64,000 nucleotides of DNA from CAUPWF01 sp036656615 (GCA_036656615.1 JAVXHY010000005.1:26432-90431); one strand, 5' to 3'; shown: positions 53,466-62,963, counted from the stretch's first letter. Notes: a model not told the origin generated them from the letters alone. Translations and numbers: made by a program.

Positions 53466-54317
53466 ATGAATATGATTCAGACAAAACAACTGGTGTTTGA
53501 ATATGAAAAGCGTGATGAAGAAGGAAAAGTTATTGGAAAACATCGCGCAGTTGATCAAGTGAATATGAGTGTGAAGCCTGGACAGTTTATAGCTATTTTA
53601 GGACATAATGGTTCGGGAAAATCAACTCTAGCTAAACATATGAATGCGATATTGGTGCCAAATGAAGGAACTATGTGGGTAGATGGAAAAGATACCCAGG
53701 ATATGAATCATTTATGGGAGATTCGTCAATCAGCAGGAATGGTATTTCAAAATCCGGATAATCAGATTATTGGAACTGTAGTGGAGGAAGATGTGGGATT
53801 TGGTCCAGAAAATTTGGGAGTCCCTACAGAAAAGATATGGAAACGAGTGGAGGAAAGTCTTAAAGCAGTTGGAATGCTGTCTTACCGTGGACATTCTCCC
53901 AATAAGCTCTCTGGAGGTCAAAAACAACGGGTAGCTATTGCTGGGGTTATAGCCATGCGTCCTAAATGCATCGTATTGGATGAGCCAACAGCTATGTTAG
54001 ATCCCAATGGGCGAAAAGAAGTGCTGGCAACAGTAGAAGCATTGAGAAAGCAAGAACAGATTACGGTTATTTTAATTACTCATTATATGGAAGAAGTCAT
54101 TGATGCGGATTGTGTTTATGTAATGGATCAGGGGCACATTGTAATGGAAGGAAGTCCAAGAGAAATATTTGGACAGGTAGCAGAATTAAAGAAATATCGT
54201 TTGGATGTTCCACAGGTTACCATGTTAGCATATCGGTTGCAGCAAAAGGGTCTTCCACTTCCGAATGGTATTCTGAGAATTGAAGAGTTAGTGGAGGCAA
54301 TATGTCAATTAGATTAG
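53466..54317 (+). CDS. ecfA1: ECF transporter ATPase EcfA1
   Basis: 283-residue ABC ATPase of the shared (group II) energy-coupling-factor module for vitamin uptake. Walker A GHNGSGKSTLAKH, Q-loop VFQNPDNQIIGTVVEEDV, signature LSGGQKQRVAIAG, Walker B CIVLDEPTAMLD, H-loop ITHYMEEV. An extra charged loop (YEKRDEEGKVIGKHRA) near the N-terminus is common in EcfA1. AAAGGA precedes the start; ecfA2 overlaps its end by 16 nt. Confidence 0.95.
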   Translation: MNMIQTKQLVFEYEKRDEEGKVIGKHRAVDQVNMSVKPGQFIAILGHNGSGKSTLAKHMNAILVPNEGTMWVDGKDTQDMNHLWEIRQSAGMVFQNPDNQIIGTVVEEDVGFGPENLGVPTEKIWKRVEESLKAVGMLSYRGHSPNKLSGGQKQRVAIAGVIAMRPKCIVLDEPTAMLDPNGRKEVLATVEALRKQEQITVILITHYMEEVIDADCVYVMDQGHIVMEGSPREIFGQVAELKKYRLDVPQVTMLAYRLQQKGLPLPNGILRIEELVEAICQLD

Positions 54318-55180
54318 AACATATTAATTATATATATAGCCCAGAAACTGCCTATGAAAAACAAGCTTTAAAGGATATCTGTCTAGAAATTCCACATGGA
54401 CAGTTTATAGGAGTGATTGGACATACAGGATCAGGAAAGTCAACGTTAATTCAGCATTTTAATGGATTGATGAAGGCGACCAGTGGAGCATTATACTATA
54501 ATGATGTGAATATTTATAGTGAGAAATATTCCATGAAAGAATTACGCAATCAAGTGGGTCTAGTATTTCAATATCCAGAACATCAGCTTTTTGAAATTGA
54601 TGTTTTGACAGATGTGTGCTTTGGACCAAAAAATCAAGGGTTTTCAACAGAGGAGTGTAAAATACGGGCAAAGAAGGCATTGGAATTGGTTGGATTCCCA
54701 GAGGAACTCTTTGGACAATCACCCTTTGATTTATCAGGTGGTCAGAAGCGTAGGGTTGCGATTGCCGGTGTATTAGCAATGGAACCGAAAGTATTGGTGT
54801 TAGATGAGCCAACAGCTGGACTTGATCCAAGGGGGCGAGATGATATTTTAAATCAAATTGCTTTTTTGCATAAGCAATGTGATATGACGGTTATTTTAGT
54901 TTCTCATAGTATGGAAGATATTGCAAAATATGTGGAACGAATTATTGTTATGAATGAAGGAAGTATTATGATGCAGGGATCTCCACAGGATGTATTTACC
55001 CGATATAGAGAATTAGAAGCAGTGGGGCTTGCTGCGCCACAAGTAACCTATATTATGAATGCACTTTGGAAACAGGGAATGGAAGTATCTACTAAAGTAA
55101 CAACTGTGGAAGAGGCGGCAGATGAAATTATGAAAGCAATAAATAAAAAGAAACAAAAAAGTGAGCAGGAGCAACTATGA
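54302..55180 (+). CDS. ecfA2: ECF transporter ATPase EcfA2
   Basis: 292-residue partner ATPase. Walker A GHTGSGKSTLIQHF, Q-loop VFQYPEHQLFEIDV (the YPEHQLFE form is diagnostic for EcfA2), signature LSGGQKRRVAIAG, Walker B VLVLDEPTAGLD, H-loop VSHSMEDI. Forms a heterodimer with EcfA1 below EcfT. Overlaps ecfT by 4 nt. Confidence 0.95.
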   Translation: MSIRLEHINYIYSPETAYEKQALKDICLEIPHGQFIGVIGHTGSGKSTLIQHFNGLMKATSGALYYNDVNIYSEKYSMKELRNQVGLVFQYPEHQLFEIDVLTDVCFGPKNQGFSTEECKIRAKKALELVGFPEELFGQSPFDLSGGQKRRVAIAGVLAMEPKVLVLDEPTAGLDPRGRDDILNQIAFLHKQCDMTVILVSHSMEDIAKYVERIIVMNEGSIMMQGSPQDVFTRYRELEAVGLAAPQVTYIMNALWKQGMEVSTKVTTVEEAADEIMKAINKKKQKSEQEQL

Positions 55181-56001
55181 TTAGAGATATTACAATTGGA
55201 CAATATTATCCATCCAACAGTATATTACACAAGCTAGACCCAAGAGTGAAAATCGCGTGTACCCTGTTTTATTTAATTTCCCTTTTTCTCTTTAAAAGCA
55301 TCTTAGGATATGCACTTGCAGCTACCTTTTTATGTTTGGTGATAAAGCTGTCAAAGGTACCAGTAAAGTTTATCGTCAAGGGATTAAAACCAATTATCAT
55401 GTTACTGATGATAACGGTAATTTTTAATTTGTTTTTGATAGAGGGCGGAGCAGTCCTTGTACATGTTTGGATTTTCAAGATTACGGAGGAAGGACTTCGA
55501 ACGGCTGTATTTATGGCAATTCGACTTATATTTTTGATTGCAGGTTCTTCTTTGATGACATTAACTACAACACCTAATGCACTTACAGATGGTATTGAGA
55601 AGCTATTATTTCCTTTGAATAAAATCAAAGTGCCAGTTCATGAAATTGCTATGATGATGTCTATCGCACTGCGTTTTATTCCTATTTTATTAGAGGAAAC
55701 AGATAAAATAATGAAAGCGCAGATTGCCAGGGGCGCAGACTTGGAAAGTGGAAACATTATTCAAAAAGCAAAGGGAATGATTCCTATTTTAGTGCCGCTT
55801 TTTGTATCCGCATTTCGCAGAGCAAATGATCTTGCCATGGCGATGGAAGCAAGGTGTTATCGTGGTGGGGAAGGCAGAACGAAAATGAAACCATTGGTAT
55901 ATAAAACAAAGGATTACGTTGCCTATGTAGTTACCTTGGTTTATATGGCAGTTGTATTTGTAGTGGGACGTTTTGTACCATTTCAAATATGGATTTTCTA
56001 A
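55177..56001 (+). CDS. ecfT: ECF transporter transmembrane component EcfT
   Basis: 274-residue membrane coupling protein with about six helices. The two coupling Ala-Arg-Gly-type motifs are KAQIARGADLESGN and AMEARCYRGGEGRT. It binds different vitamin-specific S components encoded elsewhere. It is followed 10 bp later by truA, the common Firmicutes order. Confidence 0.95.
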   Translation: MIRDITIGQYYPSNSILHKLDPRVKIACTLFYLISLFLFKSILGYALAATFLCLVIKLSKVPVKFIVKGLKPIIMLLMITVIFNLFLIEGGAVLVHVWIFKITEEGLRTAVFMAIRLIFLIAGSSLMTLTTTPNALTDGIEKLLFPLNKIKVPVHEIAMMMSIALRFIPILLEETDKIMKAQIARGADLESGNIIQKAKGMIPILVPLFVSAFRRANDLAMAMEARCYRGGEGRTKMKPLVYKTKDYVAYVVTLVYMAVVFVVGRFVPFQIWIF

Positions 56002-56011
56002 AGGGGTTTTT

Positions 56012-56749
56012 ATGAAAAGAGTAAAGCTGACAATTGCTTATGATGGAACTCATTATTGTGGCTGGCAGATACAGCCAAATGGAGTTACCATAGAGGAAAT
56101 TCTAAATAAAACATTGAGTAGATTAACAAAAACAAAAGTTGAGGTGATTGGTGCAAGTCGAACGGATTCAGGTGTACATGCCCTTGGAAATGTAGCCGTA
56201 TTTGATACGAAATCAAACATACCACCGGAACGCTTTTCTTACGCATTGAACCAACGTCTTCCAAAGGATATTTGTATTATAAAATCCGAAGAAGTGCCAT
56301 TGGATTTTCACCCCAGATATTGTAATTGTAAAAAAACCTATGAGTATCATATTTTGCAGACCGGAATTTCTATACCTACCAAACGGCTCACTAACTATTT
56401 TGTCTCTTATGATTTGAATATTGAACATATGAGACAGGCAGCATCTTATTTAGTAGGAGAACACGATTTTGCCAGTTTTTGTAATGTTCGTACAAATGTT
56501 GAAAGTACGGTAAGGACAATTACAGAGCTTGAGATAGATACAAATGGTTCGGAAATTATCATTCGAATTACAGGCACAGGGTTTTTGTATCATATGGTAC
56601 GCATTATTGTAGGAACTTTGATACGTGTAGGCAGAGGATATTATGAGCCACAGAAAATACAGGAAATATTAGAAGCAAAAGATAGAAAAGCGGCAGGAGT
56701 AACAGCACCGGCACACGGTTTGATGTTAGTAGAAATCAATTATGAATGA
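56012..56749 (+). CDS. truA: tRNA pseudouridine(38-40) synthase TruA
   Basis: 245-residue enzyme forming pseudouridine at positions 38-40 of tRNA anticodon arms. Catalytic Asp in GASRTDSGVHALGNVAVF. KLTIAYDGTHYCGWQIQ at the start and GTGFLYHMVRIIVGTLI near the end are family blocks. Start set by AAGGGG before the ATG at 56012; an ATG at 55973 lies inside ecfT. Confidence 0.96.
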   Translation: MKRVKLTIAYDGTHYCGWQIQPNGVTIEEILNKTLSRLTKTKVEVIGASRTDSGVHALGNVAVFDTKSNIPPERFSYALNQRLPKDICIIKSEEVPLDFHPRYCNCKKTYEYHILQTGISIPTKRLTNYFVSYDLNIEHMRQAASYLVGEHDFASFCNVRTNVESTVRTITELEIDTNGSEIIIRITGTGFLYHMVRIIVGTLIRVGRGYYEPQKIQEILEAKDRKAAGVTAPAHGLMLVEINYE

Positions 56750-56761
56750 GAGGGGAACAAT

Positions 56762-57526
56762 ATGAAGTATGTAGGAATTGACATTGGCTCGACAGCATCT
56801 AAGGTAGTAGTAAGAGGAGATGTAGAACAACATTTTGTATTACCAACTGGATGGAGTAGTAAGGAGACTACAAAAGACATAAGAGCGGCATTATATCAAT
56901 CTTCTGTTGATGTGGATCAGGAAGATACAAAGGTGGTAGCCACAGGATATGGCAGAGTGGCTGTGGATTTTGCTGATAAGGTAATAACAGAGATTACCTG
57001 TCATGCAAGAGGTGGACTGGAAATTCTAGGAAAAGACTGTACCATCATAGATGTTGGTGGACAGGACACAAAAGTTATTCAAGTAAAAAAAGGGGTAGTA
57101 ATGGATTTCCTAATGAATGATAAATGCTCAGCAGGAACAGGTAAATTTCTGGAAATCATGGCAAATCGTTTGGGAGTTACAATAGATGATCTTTTCGAAT
57201 TAGCAAAAACGGGAGAAAAAATCCCAATTAGTTCTTTATGTACCGTTTTTGCAGAATCGGAGGTTATTAGTTACATAGGAGAAGGAAGAGCAAAAGAAGA
57301 TATTGCCGCGGGTGTAATTGATTCCGTAGCAGCAAAGGTTGCGCAGCTATGTCAGCGCCTATCCCTTTCGGATACGTTGATTCTTACAGGTGGATTAAGT
57401 CACAGTGTATATTTTACGAAAAGTCTTTCGGAAAAATTGAATCAACCAGTAATGCCAACAGAATTTGGACGCTTTGCCGGAGCTTTGGGAGCTTCTTTAC
57501 TGGCAGAAGAAAAATTATGCAAATAA
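56762..57526 (+). CDS. 2-hydroxyacyl-CoA dehydratase activator (HgdC/BadF-type ATPase)
   Basis: 254-residue ASKHA-fold ATPase that reduces and activates (R)-2-hydroxyacyl-CoA dehydratases with one electron at ATP cost. N-terminal phosphate motif VGIDIGSTASKVVV, second motif TIIDVGGQDTKVI. Two cysteines for the bridging [4Fe-4S] cluster of the dimer: NDKCSAGTGKFLE and SSLCTVFAESEV. The C-terminal LTGGLSHSVYF block fits. Length matches stand-alone HgdC proteins. No dehydratase subunit gene is nearby, so the partner is encoded elsewhere. It follows truA by 12 bp and may share its transcript. Confidence 0.9.
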   Translation: MKYVGIDIGSTASKVVVRGDVEQHFVLPTGWSSKETTKDIRAALYQSSVDVDQEDTKVVATGYGRVAVDFADKVITEITCHARGGLEILGKDCTIIDVGGQDTKVIQVKKGVVMDFLMNDKCSAGTGKFLEIMANRLGVTIDDLFELAKTGEKIPISSLCTVFAESEVISYIGEGRAKEDIAAGVIDSVAAKVAQLCQRLSLSDTLILTGGLSHSVYFTKSLSEKLNQPVMPTEFGRFAGALGASLLAEEKLCK

Positions 57527-57674
57527 ACAAATAAAGGAACTTCTGCAATACGTTGAAAAAATAAATAATATTGTTCATTTTTTCACAAAGCCGAAATAAT
57601 ATACAATAAAACTAAGAAAAAATCAGATAAAAATTGTCGATACTTACAGTTTTTATAAAAAAAAGATAAAATGG

Positions 57675-57703
57675 TTGACGTAAACCGTAAACCACACCAT
57701 AAT
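57675..57703 (+). promoter_or_regulatory. Promoter of hppA
   Basis: TTGACG (57675-57680), 17 nt, CATAAT (57698-57703), 36 bp before the hppA start. The rest of the 213-bp interval from 57527 is AT-rich and shows no other recognisable element. Confidence 0.65.
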
Positions 57704-57739
57704 GAAAAAGGTTATTACAATTTTGGGAGGGCATTATAA

Positions 57740-59722
57740 ATGGAAAATTTATTACGAATTGTACCTGTTGTTGGTGTAATTGCGCTTGTTTTTGCAGCTT
57801 ATCTTGTGAAAAAAGTAACACGCGAAGACCCAGGTACAGAGAAGATGAAAGAGATTGCAGAAGCAATCAGTGACGGAGCCAAAGCATTTTTGATGGCAGA
57901 GTACAAGATTTTAGTTATTTTTGTAACTGTACTTTTTTTCCTAATTGGATTTGGAATAGGAAATTGGATTACAGCAGGCTGTTTTTTAGTAGGAGCAGTA
58001 TTTTCTACAGCAGCAGGATATGTAGGAATGAATGTAGCAACAAAAGCAAATGTTAGGACAACAAATGCAGCTAAAAACAGTGGTATGAATAAAGCATTGT
58101 CTATTGCATTTTCCGGCGGAGCAGTTATGGGAATGTGTGTAGCAGGACTTGGTGTTATTGGAGTCAGTGTTATTTATATGTTAACTGGGAACGTAGAAGT
58201 TTTATCTGGATTTAGCTTAGGTGCTTCTTCGATTGCTTTATTTGCTCGTGTTGGTGGAGGTATTTATACAAAGGCAGCAGATGTTGGTGCCGACTTGGTA
58301 GGAAAAGTAGAAAGTGGAATACCAGAAGATGATCCAAGAAATCCGGCAGTTATTGCGGATAATGTTGGCGATAATGTTGGTGATGTAGCGGGAATGGGAG
58401 CTGACTTATTTGAATCTTATGTTGGTTCTTTAGTATCAGCTGTTACATTGGGTATTATTTATTTCCAAGTGAAAGGAATTGTATTTCCACTTGTTATATC
58501 AGCATTGGGACTTGGAGCTACAATCATAGGAACGTTCTTTGTAAAAGGTGATGAAAAATCAAATCCTCATAAAGCGTTGAAAATAGGTACATACGTATCT
58601 AGTGCAATTGTGGTTGTTGTATCATTGATCTTTAGTAAGATGTTCTTTGGTAACTTTAATGCAGCAATTGCTATTATTTCAGGATTGGTCGTTGGACTTT
58701 TGATTGGTATGATTACAGAAGTTTATACTTCAGGAGATTACAAATCAGTAAAAAGAATTGCAGAACAGTGCAGTACAGGACCTGGTACTACTATTATTAG
58801 TGGTTTGGCAGTAGGAATGCGCTCTACAGCAATACCAATTCTTTTGATTTGTGTAGGTATATTTGTTTCTTTTGAATTTAGTGGTTTATACGGTATTGCC
58901 CTTGCAGCAGTAGGAATGCTTTCTACAACAGCTATTACAGTAGCAGTAGATGCTTATGGTCCAATTGCAGATAATGCAGGTGGTATTGCTGAAATGTCAG
59001 GTCTTGACCATTCAGTACGTGAAATTACAGACAAGTTGGATGCAGTAGGAAATACAACTGCAGCAATTGGTAAAGGTTTTGCAATTGGTTCAGCAGCACT
59101 AACAGCCTTAGCATTGTTTGTGTCTTATGCGGAAGCAGTTCAATTGAAAAATATTGATATTTTAAATAATCGAGTAATTATTGGTTTATTTATTGGTGGT
59201 ATGCTTCCATTCTTATTCTCAGCTTTGACAATGGATTCTGTATCGAAAGCAGCATTTAAAATGATTGAAGAAGTTCGTAGACAGTTCCGTACAATTCCTG
59301 GTATTATGGAAGGTACTGGAAAACCGGATTATAAATCTTGTGTGGCTATTTCTACAACAGCAGCATTAAGAGAAATGATGATTCCAGGTATTATGGCAGT
59401 GGCGGCACCGGTAACAGTTGGTGTAGTATTAGGCCCGGCAGCTTTGGGTGGATTATTAGCAGGAGCTTTGGTAACTGGTGTATTGATGGCAATCTTTATG
59501 TCAAATGCAGGTGGTGCTTGGGATAATGCAAAGAAATATATTGAAGAGGGTGCAATGGGCGGAAAAGGTAGTGAAGCTCATAAAGCAGCAGTAGTAGGGG
59601 ATACCGTAGGGGATCCATTTAAAGATACTTCAGGACCATCTATCAATATTCTTATTAAACTGATGACAATTGTATCTCTTGTATTTGCACCATTATTCTT
59701 ATCTATTGGTGGATTATTGTAA
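57740..59722 (+). CDS. hppA: Membrane-bound ion-translocating pyrophosphatase HppA
   Basis: 660-residue integral membrane PPase with about 15-16 helices that couples pyrophosphate hydrolysis to H+ or Na+ export. Catalytic loops: GGGIYTKAADVGADLVGKVE, then DDPRNPAVIADNVGDNVGD, and late KYIEEG with the DTVGDPFKDTSGPS segment. The K+-dependence position reads GNTTAAIGKGFAIG near residue 436; Ala rather than Lys there marks the K+-dependent subfamily, by published family rules. Na+ versus H+ transport is not certain from these motifs. GGGAGGG precedes the start. Confidence 0.95.
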   Translation: MENLLRIVPVVGVIALVFAAYLVKKVTREDPGTEKMKEIAEAISDGAKAFLMAEYKILVIFVTVLFFLIGFGIGNWITAGCFLVGAVFSTAAGYVGMNVATKANVRTTNAAKNSGMNKALSIAFSGGAVMGMCVAGLGVIGVSVIYMLTGNVEVLSGFSLGASSIALFARVGGGIYTKAADVGADLVGKVESGIPEDDPRNPAVIADNVGDNVGDVAGMGADLFESYVGSLVSAVTLGIIYFQVKGIVFPLVISALGLGATIIGTFFVKGDEKSNPHKALKIGTYVSSAIVVVVSLIFSKMFFGNFNAAIAIISGLVVGLLIGMITEVYTSGDYKSVKRIAEQCSTGPGTTIISGLAVGMRSTAIPILLICVGIFVSFEFSGLYGIALAAVGMLSTTAITVAVDAYGPIADNAGGIAEMSGLDHSVREITDKLDAVGNTTAAIGKGFAIGSAALTALALFVSYAEAVQLKNIDILNNRVIIGLFIGGMLPFLFSALTMDSVSKAAFKMIEEVRRQFRTIPGIMEGTGKPDYKSCVAISTTAALREMMIPGIMAVAAPVTVGVVLGPAALGGLLAGALVTGVLMAIFMSNAGGAWDNAKKYIEEGAMGGKGSEAHKAAVVGDTVGDPFKDTSGPSINILIKLMTIVSLVFAPLFLSIGGLL

Positions 59723-59744
59723 ATAAAAATAAAAGCATGGAAAA

Positions 59745-60016
59745 GAACAAGTAATAGATGATGAAATAGACAGAGAACAGCCGGTGGGTGAGAGGCGTAT
59801 AGGAAATCATTTATGAATACATCTTGGAGCTTCACACCGAACAGATTATAAGTAGGCTGTGACGAATTAAGCACACGTTATCGTGCCTGAAGTATGTAGC
59901 TGCACTTAGTGTAGTGAGATACTTGTGGAGGCAGATAATGCGAATTATTTGTGAATTAAGGTGGTATCGCGAGTTACTCTCGTCCTTTGTTAGAAAGGAC
60001 GGGAGTTTTTTTGCTT
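59745..60016 (+). promoter_or_regulatory. Tyrosine T-box leader of tyrS
   Basis: The 374-bp interval before tyrS holds a T-box RNA. The T-box sequence AAGGTGGTATCGCG is at 59958-59971. The specifier region reads GAA-TAC-ATC with codon TAC (Tyr) at 59818-59820, followed by the TTGGAGC element. The terminator pairs ACTCTCGTCCTTT (59976-59988) with AAAGGACGGGAGT (59994-60006), with a run of seven T. Uncharged tRNA-Tyr should stabilise the antiterminator and allow tyrS expression. Confidence 0.93.
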
Positions 60017-60096
60017 TAAAAAATTAATTTTAATAATAGAATCAAAAGATAATCGGGAAACAATGCATGCATTATAAGAAAATGGAGGAAATTAAG

Positions 60097-61320
60097 ATGA
60101 AGATGTATGAAGAATTAAAAGCCAGGGGGCTAATTGCTCAGGTGACAGATGAAAAAGAAATAGAAGAATTGATTGATAATGGGAAAGCGGTCTTTTATAT
60201 TGGATTTGATCCCACTGCAGATAGCTTGCATGTAGGACACTTTATGGCGTTGTGTCTGATGAAACGATTACAAATGGCAGGAAATAAGCCCATTGCATTA
60301 CTTGGAGGCGGAACTGGTATGATTGGAGACCCATCTGGAAGAACTGACATGCGCCAAATGATGACTCCGGAAACCATTTCCCACAATTGCAATTGTTTTA
60401 AAGAACAGATGAGTAAATTTATTGATTTCTCAGAAGGAAAAGCCATGATGATTAATAATGCAGAATGGCTGTTAGACTTGAATTATGTGGAATTCATACG
60501 TGAGGTTGGACCACATTTCAGTGTAAACCGTATGTTAAGTGCAGAATGTTACAAACAAAGAATGGAAAAAGGTTTAAGCTTTCTTGAATTTAATTATATG
60601 ATTATGCAAAGCTATGACTTCTATGCACTGTTTCAAAAGTATGGTTGTAATATGCAGTTTGGTGGAGACGATCAGTGGAGTAATATGTTAGGCGGAACAG
60701 AGTTGATTCGTCGTAAATTGGGAAAAAATGCATATGCTATGACGATTACCTTACTTTTAAATTCAGAAGGTAATAAAATGGGCAAGACACAGTCCGGAGC
60801 AGTATGGTTAGATCCAAATAAAACATCGCCCTTTGAATTCTTCCAATACTGGAGAAATATAGCAGATGCGGATGTGTTGAAGTGTTTACGTATGCTTACA
60901 TTTTTACCATTAGAGGAAATTGATGCAATGGATCAGTGGGAAGGAAGTCAGTTAAATCAAGCCAAAGAAATACTGGCATATGAATTGACTCAATTGGTAC
61001 ATGGAGAAGAAGAGGCAAAGAAAGCCAAAGAAAGCGCTAGGGCATTATTTAGTGCAGGGACAGCAGCACAGATGCCTACTATGGAAGTACAGGAAGTGGA
61101 TTTAATAGATGGGAATATAGATATATTGACTTTATTGGTAAAAAGCGAATTAGTATCTTCCAAATCAGAAGCAAGACGTGCGGTAGAACAAGGTGGTGTA
61201 TCTGTAGAGGGAGAAAAAGTAACAGATATAAAAGCTACATTTACCAAAAACCAATTAGACAAAGAGGGCTTAGTATTAAAAAGAGGAAAGAAGAATTTTT
61301 GCAGAATTATTTTCATATAA
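60097..61320 (+). CDS. tyrS: Tyrosyl-tRNA synthetase
   Basis: 407-residue class I synthetase charging tRNA-Tyr. HIGH-type motif in DSLHVGHFMAL, preceded by YIGFDPTA. KMSKS-type motif is KMGKTQSGAVW. A C-terminal S4-like RNA-binding domain starts about residue 340 (LVKSELVSSKSEARRAVEQG). Start chosen at 60097 after GGAGGAAAT; the ATG at 60067 lacks a ribosome site. Controlled by the tyrosine T-box and closed by a terminator hairpin. Confidence 0.96.
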   Translation: MKMYEELKARGLIAQVTDEKEIEELIDNGKAVFYIGFDPTADSLHVGHFMALCLMKRLQMAGNKPIALLGGGTGMIGDPSGRTDMRQMMTPETISHNCNCFKEQMSKFIDFSEGKAMMINNAEWLLDLNYVEFIREVGPHFSVNRMLSAECYKQRMEKGLSFLEFNYMIMQSYDFYALFQKYGCNMQFGGDDQWSNMLGGTELIRRKLGKNAYAMTITLLLNSEGNKMGKTQSGAVWLDPNKTSPFEFFQYWRNIADADVLKCLRMLTFLPLEEIDAMDQWEGSQLNQAKEILAYELTQLVHGEEEAKKAKESARALFSAGTAAQMPTMEVQEVDLIDGNIDILTLLVKSELVSSKSEARRAVEQGGVSVEGEKVTDIKATFTKNQLDKEGLVLKRGKKNFCRIIFI

Positions 61321-61324
61321 GATA

Positions 61325-61355
61325 AAAGAACTCCACAAATAAGGTGGAGTTCTTT
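61325..61355. terminator. Bidirectional terminator between tyrS and the GH13 gene
   Basis: AAAGAACTCCAC (61325-61336) pairs perfectly with GTGGAGTTCTTT (61344-61355), with A-rich and T-rich ends that serve both strands. It begins 5 nt after the tyrS stop and lies 22 bp past the end of the convergent gene. Confidence 0.88.
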
Positions 61356-61377
61356 AGATTCATTCATCAACATACAT

Positions 61378-62694
61378 CTAATCCTTACCTACTCTAAAAT
61401 ACTGAATGCTATATGCAGGAAGTAAAAGGGAACCGCTTAATTTCTTTGTGTCATTAGAAATTAAATCGTTGACATTTCCTTGTAATTCATTAGAATGAGC
61501 TGTAAATTCATCTGCTGAAATATTGAGGGCAATCCAAATACATTCATCTTCAGACCGACGTTCAAAGATAAGCTGCTGATTGGTGATTACAAGGTTCCTA
61601 TAATTTCCATAGCATAAGGCCTGGGAATGTTGTCTAATCCTAATTAAGTTTTTAATCATATCGGTTAGTTCGTTTGGATGTGGAGAATCGAAACAAGGAC
61701 GAAGTGCATAATCGTTGTCTGTTGATTTCTCCCCGGGTTCTCCCCATTCGCTGCCATAGTAAATACAGGGAATGCCTGGCATGCCCATAAGAAGTCCATA
61801 AGTAAGAACTAGATGTTTCTTGTTCTTTAATATACTGAATATTCTAGCTACATCGTGATTATCTGCAAAGGTCATTAAGTGCTTGCCACGGTAAATACAC
61901 CATGGATCTGCTCCAAATTGACGATTTAAGGAATGTGCAATTTCAAATAAATTTAAATCATTCATACTGGAGAACAATCCTTTATAGCACTCATAATTGG
62001 TGCAGCTATGCAGCATATCGTCTGCTACAATGGTATTATAATCACCAAATAAGACTTCCCCAATTAGAACGAAGTCGGGATTTATGGCTTCACAAAAGTG
62101 CCTTAATGTGCGAATAAAATCATGATCTAGACTGTAAGCTACATCCAGGCGAATTCCGTCAATTTGAAATTCATCTATCCATCCCTTTACACAGTCTAAC
62201 AAATACGCTACTACCGCAGGATTGCGCAGGTTGAGCTTCACTAATTCGTAATGTCCTTCCCAACCTTCATAGCTGAAACCATCCTGATAACCATTATTTC
62301 CATGGAAATCCATGAAAAACCAATCCTTGTAAGAGGATTGTTCCTTACTTTGTAATACGTCTTGAAAAGCCCAGAAACCACGACCTACATGGTTAAACAC
62401 ACCATCTAATACAATGTGGATATGGTGGGCATGTAAATCCTGACAAACATCGGCAAAGTCCTGATTTGTACCTAGCCGGCAGTCGATGTTTTTAAAATCC
62501 CGTGTATCATACCCATGCTGGTCAGATTCAAAGATTGGATTTAATAACAGGGAGTTAATTCCTAAAGATGTCATGTAATCTGTCCATTTCATAATTTTAC
62601 GGATACGAGGAACCGTAATCTGGTCATTGTGATAAGGCGCACCACAGAAACCGATGGGATATATTTGATAAAAAACGCTATTATAAGCCCACAT
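61378..62694 (-). CDS. GH13-family alpha-glycosidase (alpha-amylase-like)
   Basis: 438-residue cytosolic glycoside hydrolase with a TIM barrel and short C-terminal beta domain. Conserved regions: I, DGVFNHVG; II, GIRLDVAYS with the nucleophile Asp; III, LIGEVLFGD with the acid/base Glu; IV, FADNHDVARI. The start SVFYQIYPIGFCGAP resembles maltodextrin-acting intracellular amylases. No signal peptide and no transporter nearby. Exact substrate (maltodextrin, neopullulanase- or cyclodextrinase-like) is not resolvable. It is transcribed alone, toward tyrS. Confidence 0.88.
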   Translation of the reverse strand: MWAYNSVFYQIYPIGFCGAPYHNDQITVPRIRKIMKWTDYMTSLGINSLLLNPIFESDQHGYDTRDFKNIDCRLGTNQDFADVCQDLHAHHIHIVLDGVFNHVGRGFWAFQDVLQSKEQSSYKDWFFMDFHGNNGYQDGFSYEGWEGHYELVKLNLRNPAVVAYLLDCVKGWIDEFQIDGIRLDVAYSLDHDFIRTLRHFCEAINPDFVLIGEVLFGDYNTIVADDMLHSCTNYECYKGLFSSMNDLNLFEIAHSLNRQFGADPWCIYRGKHLMTFADNHDVARIFSILKNKKHLVLTYGLLMGMPGIPCIYYGSEWGEPGEKSTDNDYALRPCFDSPHPNELTDMIKNLIRIRQHSQALCYGNYRNLVITNQQLIFERRSEDECIWIALNISADEFTAHSNELQGNVNDLISNDTKKLSGSLLLPAYSIQYFRVGKD

Positions 62695-62784
62695 TTTACT
62701 TTACCTACTTTCTATTGTTATCATTTAAATTTATAAATTCCATTAATATTTTATCATAGATTCTTATATCTGTGCAAACCAGTA

Positions 62785-62963
62785 AATTAAACGTAACAGT
62801 TCAGTCGTGCCATTTGCGTAAAGCACCTTCGGTGCTTTGCGCTACATACGCAGCTTTTTTTGCTCATAAACGGGCATTCTGCTCATAATCAAAAGAATGT
62901 GCGAATTCATGCAAGCATGATTCACTCATTCTTTTGATTATGGCTAAACTGTTACAATTAAAC
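62785..62963. mobile_element. MITE-like element with terminal inverted repeats and target duplication
   Basis: A 163-bp element (62793-62955) begins GTAACAGTTCAG and ends CTAAACTGTTAC, a 12-bp terminal inverted repeat with one mismatch. The flanking 8 bp AATTAAAC occur as a direct repeat (62785-62792 and 62956-62963), as expected for a target-site duplication. Inside lie a GCACCTTCGGTGC hairpin and a perfect 16-bp inverted repeat CATAATCAAAAGAATG / CATTCTTTTGATTATG (62884-62899, 62927-62942). No gene is encoded. With the promoter and 5' leader of rplM this accounts for the 415-bp interval. Confidence 0.7.
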
